From contig DKUB01000021.1 in NCBI GenBank assembly GCA_002490465.1, positions 1 through 5,653 on the forward strand: a DNA stretch of 5,653 nucleotides, read 5' to 3'. Shown here in pieces: positions 1 to 5,158 of this stretch. The stretch comes from Lachnoclostridium sp. UBA7215. Lineage in GTDB: Bacteria > Bacillota > Clostridia > Lachnospirales > Lachnospiraceae. The position numbers and the translations under genes are program-made. Below the pieces are notes generated by a model that ran no database searches, was not told where the DNA came from, and worked only from the letters and a program-made list of their open reading frames with translations. The first letter of the stretch is position 1; each line of letters starts with the position of its first letter.

Positions 1-1133
1 AGTCGTTAGCAGAACTGGATATGAAAAATAGTGAAAATTATAAGAAGTTCTGCAATCTGGTCGATGTACAGAGTTATATTGATTACTATGCCATGGAGGT
101 CTATATCGGAAATTATGACTGGCCGCAGAAAAATACCATGTTCTGGCGCACAAGAGAAAATGACGGAACGCGCTACGGCGATACAAAATGGCGTCTCATG
201 CTGTTTGACACCGAATATTCCATGAACCTGTACGGACAAACCACCGGGACGTATCCTCTTTCCTGGCTGCTTCAGCAGGACGAGCTTTTTCAGTCAGTGT
301 TTCAGAATGAGGAGTTCCGCGGGCAGTTTATTAATACAATGTGCGATTTGATAAATGTAAACTTTAAGGAAGAGGATGCCATTGCTTCCTTAGAGCAGTA
401 TGAGGCAGATTATAAGCCATTAATGGCGGACTATTTTATACGTTTTGGTCTTGATGAAAAAGAATTTGACAACAATGTTTCCCGTATGAAGAGTTTCATA
501 AGAAAACGTCCTGTTTCCATCCGGACGGATTTGAAAGCGCACGCAAATGCCGGCGGCAGTACCCTGTTGACAATAAAGGGAATAGAAGGCAGTACGGTCC
601 AGATCAATACAACAAAGGCAGCGTTGAAAAACGGAATATGGGGAGGCACTTATTTCAGGGAATATCCGGTAACTCTTACTGCGCCGGAAGTAGAGGGGTA
701 TGAGTTTACTGGCTGGAATGTAACCAATGCAGAAAAGATAAGTGAACAGGGGAGGACCGTTCAGTTAAAGCTGTCAAAGCAGCCACTTGCGGAGGCTTCT
801 TACCGTGAAGTGAAAAAGAAACCGGAAACGCCGCGAAAGAAAGTGAAAAAGCCGGGAAAGGTAACAAAAGTCAAGCTTGTGTCCAAAAAGAAAAAGACTC
901 TTCGGGTCACATGGAAAAAGGTAAAAAATGCAACAGGTTATCAGGTTGTCATTGCAAAAGATGCTAAATTAAAAAAACAAATAAAAAAAGCGGCGTCGGT
1001 TAAGGCATCAAAGACGATTATGGGACTGGCTTCAAAGAAAAAATATTATGTGCGTGTCCGTGCTTATAATATGTCCGGTGGTAAAAAACAGTACGGCGCT
1101 TACAGTGTCGTAAAATCAAAAAAAGTTCGATAG
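1..1133 (+). CDS. CotH-family secreted kinase, 5'-truncated by window edge, with C-terminal Fn3 module
   Basis: The frame is open from base 3 with no stop, so the ATG at 21 is an internal methionine and the N-terminus lies outside the window. Counting from that Met, the CotH core shows GNYDWPQKN at 30-38 and LFDTEYS at 61-67. D33, N38 and D63 match the conserved Asp/Asn positions of the family's ATP/metal site, so the site looks intact. A helical segment follows to about 176, then a beta-rich domain at about 180-253 (GIWGG, GYEFTGW), a Lys/Pro linker, and an Fn3-like domain at 277-370 ending in VRVRAY plus a lysine-rich tail. Known: Bacillus CotH is an atypical protein kinase that phosphorylates Ser in Lys/Arg-rich spore-coat proteins. 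Clostridial relatives are often secreted with accessory domains. Inferred: an extracytoplasmic kinase or kinase-like surface protein. The target is unknown. Its stop codon overlaps the ribosome-binding site of the next gene. Confidence 0.88.
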   Translation, partial: SLAELDMKNSENYKKFCNLVDVQSYIDYYAMEVYIGNYDWPQKNTMFWRTRENDGTRYGDTKWRLMLFDTEYSMNLYGQTTGTYPLSWLLQQDELFQSVFQNEEFRGQFINTMCDLINVNFKEEDAIASLEQYEADYKPLMADYFIRFGLDEKEFDNNVSRMKSFIRKRPVSIRTDLKAHANAGGSTLLTIKGIEGSTVQINTTKAALKNGIWGGTYFREYPVTLTAPEVEGYEFTGWNVTNAEKISEQGRTVQLKLSKQPLAEASYREVKKKPETPRKKVKKPGKVTKVKLVSKKKKTLRVTWKKVKNATGYQVVIAKDAKLKKQIKKAASVKASKTIMGLASKKKYYVRVRAYNMSGGKKQYGAYSVVKSKKVR

Positions 1134-1137
1134 GAGG
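1132..1137 (+). promoter_or_regulatory. Ribosome-binding site that sets the start of the Ig-like protein
   Basis: AGGAGG overlaps the TAG stop of the CotH-family gene. It lies 8 nt before ATG 1146, an ideal distance. The in-frame TTG at 1140 is only 2 nt away and cannot be the start. The overlap suggests translational coupling of the two genes. Confidence 0.85.
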
Positions 1138-1145
1138 CGTTGACA

Positions 1146-2834
1146 ATGAAGAAAAGGGAAAAACGATTCCGGACAGTACTTGCGGGGGTTCTTTCTGCCG
1201 TTCTCGTTACATCTGCTGCTGCAGTTATGCCGCATACCCCGGCGCGGGCATTAACTGTGCCAGAGCAGGAGGAAGAAACAGGGAGTAATAATGCGTACGG
1301 TATTGAGATTGAGAGTGACGTTCCAACACATTTTTATGGAGATACAGAGGACGCAACAGAAATAGCGGAAATTACCGTGATCTGTCCGGACGAGTGGAAA
1401 GAGAAAATACGTTATCAATGGATGTATGAGGATTACGATGCAGCAGGAAATGAAATTTATATAAATATTGAGGGTGCAACGGAAAGCTCTTTCCGCCCTG
1501 CGTTGGATTTATTGGAAAAGCAGGGACGGCGGTGGTTTGTGTGTCGTGTAACTGTGGAGGGAGACAGTGATTTTTTTGAGGATTCCGAAATCGTGTATTA
1601 CCGGAAATTGAACGATTGTATCGATTTGACGAAAACGGAGTATGATGACACGATAGATATAAGTACGAGTTACATGACCTATGTCCGCAAAGTCCAGGCC
1701 TCTGCAGAAGCAAAAGCGCTTCATATCAGCGGTGAACTGGCGGAGAATGTCTGGGAAATAACAATTATGGATGCGAGGGGGCGTTATTTTACGTTTAACC
1801 GTGATGTGGGCTTAACAAAATTTGACTTGGAAACAGAGGGCAATTACTTCTATGTGTTTGTGTATTATATGTCGGAACGGCCTAAAAGCATTGGTATTTC
1901 TGCGATTGAGGAACGGTCGGAGTTTGTAAAAAAGCCGTTCCAACTCTATGCAGAGGCTACGAATGGAGACTCGACATTTCAACCGGGGGATGCCTTTGAT
2001 ATTTCCAAGATGTACGTCCTGTTGTTTTACAACGACGGAACCTATGAGCAGAGAGATGCCTCTGCCCTTTCCTGGGAGGCAGGCCAGGTAATGCATTATG
2101 GCGAGAACCGGGTAAAAATTACAGATAAAGAAACCGGATTTTCTATCACGACAACCATAACAATCAGTTATATGCCGCAGTGGAAGGAAAAACCGGCGGA
2201 GGATTTTTATGCCGGAGAGCTTCAGAGGGCTTCCGTGCAATTGCCGGAGGTCGAGGGAGAAGAACCGCTCTGCTGTTTGTGGTTGATACGTAATTCACAG
2301 GGAGAATGGGCAGCGGAAATAGAAGATGACACAGAGACGGAGATTATTATCCCGAAGAATTTATCTTCTGGACGATACCAGTTATTTTGTTTTTATTACA
2401 CAAAGACAGAGGGATTTCAGGAGTATAAGTATCTGCAGACCGAATTTCGCGTCAGGGCATCAGGCGCTACGCCTGCACCATCCCAAACGCCGTCTGTAAC
2501 AGAAACACCGGCACCCTCTGCCGCGCCGTCAGCGTCTCCTGCGCCGGCTCAGAAAAAACCGGGAACAGTGGTCGTATCACTGAAAAAGCATAAAAAGTCC
2601 GTAACGGTAAAAATAAAAAGAAGTAAAGCGTCTTCGGGCTGCCAGATTATGTATGCGGATAATAAGACATTTACGAAAAGAAAAAAAACAATCTCAACTA
2701 AAAAGACTTCATACAAGATCAAAGGATTGAAAAAGAAACAGAAAATTTATATCCGGGTGAGGGCTTATCAGGTCGAGAAAAAGAAAAAGCAGTACGGGAA
2801 GTGGAGTAAGGTGTTTTGTTTTAAGGCATCATAA
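1146..2834 (+). CDS. Secreted multi-domain Ig-like protein with basic Fn3-like C-terminus
   Basis: The protein has 562 residues from ATG 1146. A signal peptide is clear: KKREKRFR, a hydrophobic stretch at about 11-28, and a likely cut after ARA at 33-35. The mature part starts acidic. Residues about 50-153 look like an Ig-fold (YQW at 90-92, IEGAT at 108-112, WFVCRV at 130-135). Residues about 155-255 are unassigned beta-rich sequence. Residues about 263-342 resemble a bacterial Ig-like domain of the Big_3 type (GDAFDISKMYV, then YNDGTYE). Residues about 345-438 may be another Ig-like fold. A Pro/Ala/Ser/Thr linker (438-468) leads to a Lys-rich Fn3-like domain at 470-562 with IYIRVRAY. That domain is related to the C-terminus of the preceding CotH-family protein. 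There is no LPXTG motif or C-terminal membrane segment. Inferred: a cell-surface partner or substrate of the kinase, possibly held at the wall by its cationic tail. No enzymatic motif is visible. Confidence 0.85.
   Translation: MKKREKRFRTVLAGVLSAVLVTSAAAVMPHTPARALTVPEQEEETGSNNAYGIEIESDVPTHFYGDTEDATEIAEITVICPDEWKEKIRYQWMYEDYDAAGNEIYINIEGATESSFRPALDLLEKQGRRWFVCRVTVEGDSDFFEDSEIVYYRKLNDCIDLTKTEYDDTIDISTSYMTYVRKVQASAEAKALHISGELAENVWEITIMDARGRYFTFNRDVGLTKFDLETEGNYFYVFVYYMSERPKSIGISAIEERSEFVKKPFQLYAEATNGDSTFQPGDAFDISKMYVLLFYNDGTYEQRDASALSWEAGQVMHYGENRVKITDKETGFSITTTITISYMPQWKEKPAEDFYAGELQRASVQLPEVEGEEPLCCLWLIRNSQGEWAAEIEDDTETEIIIPKNLSSGRYQLFCFYYTKTEGFQEYKYLQTEFRVRASGATPAPSQTPSVTETPAPSAAPSASPAPAQKKPGTVVVSLKKHKKSVTVKIKRSKASSGCQIMYADNKTFTKRKKTISTKKTSYKIKGLKKKQKIYIRVRAYQVEKKKKQYGKWSKVFCFKAS
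2553..2831 (+). other. Lys-rich Fn3-like module shared with the CotH-family protein (copy at 849-1130)
   Basis: Both proteins end in about 93 residues with the same order of features. These are KKPG, a Lys run, a TW/KI strand, GYQ/GCQ, a basic loop with Ser/Thr, GL plus Lys, Y(V/I)RVRAY, and KKQYG near the end. The two copies are clearly diverged, so this is an old domain duplication rather than a recent DNA repeat. Confidence 0.75.
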
Positions 2835-2843
2835 AAATGGGGG

Positions 2844-2872
2844 TTGTCACAATATGTGTAATATGATATACT
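2844..2872 (+). promoter_or_regulatory. Sigma-A promoter of the coiled-coil gene
   Basis: TTGTCA (2844-2849), a 17-bp spacer, then TATACT (2867-2872) with a TG-extended -10 (TGA just before it). The -35 begins 9 nt after the preceding stop codon. The expected transcription start near 2879 coincides with the first base of the ribosome-binding site, so the leader would be only about 16 nt. No terminator separates this gene from the upstream pair, so readthrough expression is also possible. Confidence 0.75.
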
Positions 2873-2894
2873 GCCGTTAAAGGAGGGATGCTGT

Positions 2895-3278
2895 ATGACA
2901 ATGACAGATAATGAGTTATTGCTGGCTATTTCGGGTATGATGGATAAAAAATTACAATCAGAATTACTCCCGATAAAAAATGATATGAAAGCAGTGAAAG
3001 ATGATGTGCAGATAATGAGAGGTGATTTGCAGTCAACCCAGGAAGAAGTACAGACGATGAAAAATGATTTACAATCAACAAAGGCTGAAGTCCACCAAAT
3101 AAAGTTATATCAGGAAAATATAATACTACCAAGACTGGAGACAATGGAGTCGTGTTATGTTGACACATATAAGCGTTATAAAAATTATGCAGACAAAATG
3201 GAAGCCGTTTTTGTTGATGTGGAAATTCTTAAAAAAGTCGTTACGGAACATAGTGAAAAACTACAGCAAATATCGTAA
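2895..3278 (+). CDS. Small cytoplasmic coiled-coil protein, function unknown
   Basis: The protein has 127 residues. ATG 2895 lies 7 nt after AAAGGAGGG (2879-2887). The start MTMTDNELLLAISGMMDKKL is followed by a coiled coil built from 14-residue units, two heptads each: residues 22-35 (degenerate), 36-49, 50-63, and 64 onward. The best two units share DLQST at 44-48 and 58-62. Hydrophobic a/d positions run V38, M41, L45, (T48), V52, M55, L59, (T62), V66, I69. A second helical part (about 79-127) is likely. There is no signal peptide, membrane segment or enzymatic motif. Short proteins of this type are, to my knowledge, common in Lachnospiraceae without an assigned function. Oligomerisation is inferred. 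Whether it serves the upstream surface genes is unknown; its own promoter argues for some independence. Confidence 0.8.
   Translation: MTMTDNELLLAISGMMDKKLQSELLPIKNDMKAVKDDVQIMRGDLQSTQEEVQTMKNDLQSTKAEVHQIKLYQENIILPRLETMESCYVDTYKRYKNYADKMEAVFVDVEILKKVVTEHSEKLQQIS
3000..3083 (+). repeat. Tandem 42-bp repeat pair inside the coiled-coil gene
   Basis: Units 3000-3041 and 3042-3083 match at about 30 of 42 bases and 8 of 14 residues. Most other residue pairs are conservative (D/E, R/K). A weaker unit lies just before them at 2958-2999. Each unit adds two heptads, so unit gain or loss would keep the coiled-coil register. Confidence 0.7.
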
Positions 3279-3293
3279 AGACGTTACACATGC

Positions 3294-3324
3294 AAGAGGG
3301 GGAAGGCCAGGCTTTCCCCCTCTT
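3294..3324 (+). terminator. Hairpin terminator shared by convergent genes
   Basis: Left arm AAGAGGGGGAA (3294-3304) pairs with TTCCCCCTCTT (3314-3324), 11 bp without a mismatch. The stem can be extended by G-U and G-C pairs to a short loop around 3307-3311. It starts 15 nt after the coiled-coil stop and lies 20 nt beyond the stop of the opposing BIG2 gene. A clean U-tract is missing on either strand, so termination may be partial, but the stem is strong and well placed for both directions. Confidence 0.65.
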
Positions 3325-3335
3325 CTGATTGCTCC
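3317..3335. repeat. Left copy of inverted repeat flanking the BIG2 gene
   Basis: Its reverse complement reads GGAGCAATCAGA, one extra A, then GAGGGG. It matches 4389-4406 in 12 consecutive bases plus 6 more after a one-base bulge. It overlaps the right arm of the hairpin at 3294-3324 and would lie in the 3' untranslated region of the BIG2 mRNA. Confidence 0.8.
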
Positions 3336-3344
3336 CTTTTAAAA

Positions 3345-4367
3345 TCAAGATTTAGTGACAGTTATTTTACATATTTCCTTTGTCCCATCTTCAGAGACAT
3401 AAATATTACAGCTTCCCTTTCCGACTGCAGTTATTTTTCCGCGGCTGTCCACAGTGGCAACCGATTTTTTGCTGCTGGAAAAGACTGGTGTGATACCTGA
3501 ACTGACATTGACCCGCAAAGTTAGGGTTTGCCCCTTCTTTAATGTGGCTTTTGCTGGGGTGAGTTGAATTTCCGGAGATTTAACTGTGACCTCACAGTTT
3601 CGTGTGATGCCGTCAAGTTTGACACGAATTTGTGTTGTTCCGTGCCTGTGACCAGTAATCAGGCCTGTTTCGTCAATAGAAGCCACGCTTCCCTTTCCAG
3701 AAGAAAATGCAGGTGTGCGTCCGGAGGAAGTTGTCGCTTCCAGACGGAAAGTCTGTTTGCGGAAAAGGCTGATTTCGGTGCGGTTCAATGTAATTTTTGG
3801 CTTTTTGACCGTTACCCGGCATGTGCGTTTGCTGCCGTCTGCACTGGCAGAAATCATGGTTTCTCCCGGTTTCAGGGCCTCTATTCTCCCGTTATCGTTA
3901 ATAATTGCTACACTTTTTTTTGAGGATTTCCATGTAATCCTGGAGCCGTTGGAAGTGGAGCCATGCAGTACATAAACTGCGCCGTTTTCCATGGATACTG
4001 TCGCTGCGCTTAGCGTGAGTTCTGTCTTTTTGACCGTGACCTGGCAGCTTGCCTCAGCGCCGGTAACGCGCGCTGTAATTTTACAGTTTCCTGCCTTCTT
4101 TGCAGTAACCTGTCCGTATGTGTTTACAGAGGCAACCCTGCTGTTGCTGCTGGTGAACCGTGCGATTTTTCCATTGCCTGCGATAGCGGTGAGATAAAAA
4201 CTCTGTCCAATTTTCGCCGTTCGGTTATAAGATGACAAAATAATAAAAGAAAAACCGGAAGAGGCAGAGGAGGCAGTGTTAATTTTTGGATTCATGACTG
4301 CTACAGCAGCAAGAATAAATGAAAGCAGGATGATTCCTGTTTTTTGAAAAAAAGAATGTTGTTTCAT
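3345..4367 (-). CDS. Secreted protein of four BIG2 (bacterial Ig-like group 2) repeats
   Basis: The protein has 340 residues from ATG at 4367, chosen because AGGAGGG (4380-4374) sits 6 nt upstream; an upstream in-frame ATG at 4442 lies inside the promoter. The signal peptide is a basic start, hydrophobic core 11-25, and a cut probably around 35. Four repeats of about 75 residues follow at 41-113, 115-188, 190-263 and 266-339. Each has the BIG2 pattern: a hydroxyl-rich W/F-x-S-S-x-(K/N)-S-V-A strand, a turn with a D/N-x-x-G-x-(I/V) motif, and a closing C-x-(V/I)-T-V strand. Every repeat keeps the Cys of the last strand (C108, C183, C258, C333), but only repeats 1 and 4 have a partner Cys (C95, C320). 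Known: BIG2 domains occur in surface adhesins and in carbohydrate-binding or structural proteins. No catalytic domain, sorting signal or membrane anchor is present. Inferred: an exported structural or binding protein. Confidence 0.88.
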   Translation of the reverse strand: MKQHSFFQKTGIILLSFILAAVAVMNPKINTASSASSGFSFIILSSYNRTAKIGQSFYLTAIAGNGKIARFTSSNSRVASVNTYGQVTAKKAGNCKITARVTGAEASCQVTVKKTELTLSAATVSMENGAVYVLHGSTSNGSRITWKSSKKSVAIINDNGRIEALKPGETMISASADGSKRTCRVTVKKPKITLNRTEISLFRKQTFRLEATTSSGRTPAFSSGKGSVASIDETGLITGHRHGTTQIRVKLDGITRNCEVTVKSPEIQLTPAKATLKKGQTLTLRVNVSSGITPVFSSSKKSVATVDSRGKITAVGKGSCNIYVSEDGTKEICKITVTKS

Positions 4368-4373
4368 ATAAAG

Positions 4374-4392
4374 CCCTCCTGTAATGCAGGAG
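4374..4392 (-). promoter_or_regulatory. Hairpin masking the BIG2 gene ribosome-binding site
   Basis: In the mRNA, CTCCTG (4392-4387) pairs with CAGGAG (4381-4376) across a 5-nt loop. This is a 6-bp, GC-rich stem. The 3' arm contains most of the AGGAGGG ribosome-binding site (4380-4374), so the closed form should reduce translation. CTCC of the 5' arm belongs to the inverted repeat copy 4389-4406. Confidence 0.55.
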
Positions 4393-4406
4393 CAATCAGA
4401 GAGGGG
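4389..4406. repeat. Right copy of inverted repeat flanking the BIG2 gene
   Basis: GGAGCAATCAGA followed by GAGGGG on the + strand, complementary with one bulge to 3317-3335. It sits exactly between the predicted transcription start (about 4407) and the ribosome-binding site, so the BIG2 mRNA would begin with this sequence. Confidence 0.8.
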
Positions 4407-4413
4407 TACATAT

Positions 4414-4442
4414 AATATATCACATGTATAAAAAGAATGCAA
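4414..4442 (-). promoter_or_regulatory. Sigma-A promoter of the BIG2 gene
   Basis: On the - strand TTGCAT (4442-4437), a 17-bp spacer, then TATATT (4419-4414), with TGA directly before the -10 (extended -10). The -35 starts 3 nt after the Nudix stop codon. The expected start near 4407 gives a leader of about 40 nt. Confidence 0.75.
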
Positions 4443-4445
4443 GTA

Positions 4446-5003
4446 TTAAATGGACCAAAGATAACAATATGCCTGTGTCCTTGCTGCAAACTTTTCTTTT
4501 TGCAGAAGCTTACGAACTTCTTCTTTTGTATACCAGGCTGCCTCAATTTCTTCCACATCGGAAGAACTCTTAGCAAATGTCCCAGTGGCTGTTCCCATTA
4601 CACATACATTTGTCTCATTGGAAAAACCGACTGCACTGTAGCTTAGGGGCAGAATTCCGGTTATTTCTGTCAAATCCAATCCGGTTTCTTCTTTCAATTC
4701 TCTTTTTGCACTTTGTTCCGGAGTTTCGCCCGGGTCAATCAGCCCGGCCGGGAAATTAATGACCCAGTCGCCGAGTGCCAAACGGAATTCCCTGTTTAGC
4801 AGCAGGTGCTCTCCGTCTTTACTGTGTATAATGAGCACTACAGCGTCCGGTTTTTTGGCGTGCAAATCCTGTGCGCTGTTCAGGGAAGGGTTCCTGCTTA
4901 TCATCTCATAGATTTTTTCGTCTCCGTTTTCGGTCTGATATGTAATGTCATACCGATGTATGAATTTTCCCTCATGTTTCTTTTGGATATTTTTTAAAAT
5001 CAT
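4446..5003 (-). CDS. Nudix hydrolase, ADP-ribose pyrophosphatase-like
   Basis: The protein has 185 residues from ATG 5003, chosen because GGAGG (5013-5009) lies 5 nt before it. The in-frame ATG at 5015 overlaps that site and has none of its own. The full Nudix signature GX5EX7REUXEEXGU is at residues 87-109, with G87, E93, R101, E102, E105, E106 and G108 present, so Mg-dependent pyrophosphohydrolase activity is expected in the cytoplasm. The beta-rich N-terminus (about 13-36) and length fit the ADP-ribose pyrophosphatase group, which splits ADP-ribose into AMP and ribose 5-phosphate. However, the proline that this group usually has about 16 residues after the box is absent: the segment reads YSAVGFSNE (122-130). 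The substrate therefore stays open and could be another nucleoside diphosphate derivative. It has its own consensus promoter; the BIG2 gene downstream could receive readthrough because no terminator is visible between them. Confidence 0.92.
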   Translation of the reverse strand: MILKNIQKKHEGKFIHRYDITYQTENGDEKIYEMISRNPSLNSAQDLHAKKPDAVVLIIHSKDGEHLLLNREFRLALGDWVINFPAGLIDPGETPEQSAKRELKEETGLDLTEITGILPLSYSAVGFSNETNVCVMGTATGTFAKSSSDVEEIEAAWYTKEEVRKLLQKEKFAARTQAYCYLWSI

Positions 5004-5008
5004 AGCGG

Positions 5009-5013
5009 CCTCC
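5009..5013 (-). promoter_or_regulatory. Ribosome-binding site that sets the Nudix start
   Basis: GGAGG on the - strand, 5 nt before ATG 5003. It overlaps the alternative ATG at 5015, which excludes that codon as the start. Confidence 0.75.
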
Positions 5014-5021
5014 ATTTATGA

Positions 5022-5054
5022 ACATGTATTTTGTAACGACACATATTTTTGTAA
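5022..5054. repeat. Direct repeat in the Nudix gene leader, possible operator
   Basis: ACATGTATTTTGTAA (5022-5036) and ACATATTTTTGTAA (5041-5054) repeat with a start-to-start distance of 19 bp, about two helical turns. They lie directly downstream of the -10 box and overlap the predicted transcription start. The AT-rich composition makes chance similarity possible. Confidence 0.4.
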
Positions 5055-5082
5055 ATATAACATTCGCATGTATTAATGTCAA
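5054..5082 (-). promoter_or_regulatory. Strong sigma-A promoter of the Nudix gene
   Basis: On the - strand a perfect TTGACA (5082-5077), a 17-bp spacer and TATATT (5059-5054), with TGT before the -10 (extended -10). The predicted start is near 5047, giving a leader of about 44 nt. Confidence 0.85.
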
Positions 5083-5158
5083 ATTTATTTTTCCCGGGCT
5101 GCCAAAACGCCGTCCAAATATTGTCTGAGATGTCTGCCGTTCTGTCCCCCTGCTTTAG
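5083..5158. other. Intergenic stretch without a supported gene
   Basis: This lies upstream of the Nudix promoter and upstream of the decayed gene. It is more GC-rich than its neighbours (CCCGGG at 5093-5098). A frame on the + strand runs to a TAA at 5162-5164, and a - strand frame crosses it, but neither has a start or ribosome-binding site. A small CTGCT/AGCAG inverted repeat ends the stretch at 5150-5161. It may be further remnant sequence. Confidence 0.4.

Noticed and set aside
967..990. Programmed ribosomal frameshift at the A-runs of the CotH-family gene
   Set aside because: No stimulatory structure was visible and the alternative frame offers no meaningful product; simple slippage is the more reasonable concern.
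1140..1145. TTG start two codons before ATG 1146 for the Ig-like protein
   Set aside because: It lies only 2 nt after AGGAGG, too close for initiation, whereas ATG 1146 is at the ideal distance.
3157..3342. Open frame overlapping the end of the coiled-coil gene and the terminator
   Set aside because: It runs through the terminator hairpin and has no start signal; it is a frame shadow.
3564..3975. Open frames on the + strand antisense to the BIG2 gene
   Set aside because: They lack ribosome-binding sites and follow from the codon pattern of the repeats on the other strand.
4368..4442. N-terminal extension of the BIG2 protein starting at 4442
   Set aside because: It would start inside the promoter and place 25 unrelated residues before a clear signal peptide; ATG 4367 has a well-spaced AGGAGGG.
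5004..5015. Upstream ATG at 5015 for the Nudix protein
   Set aside because: It overlaps the GGAGG that serves ATG 5003 and has no ribosome-binding site of its own.
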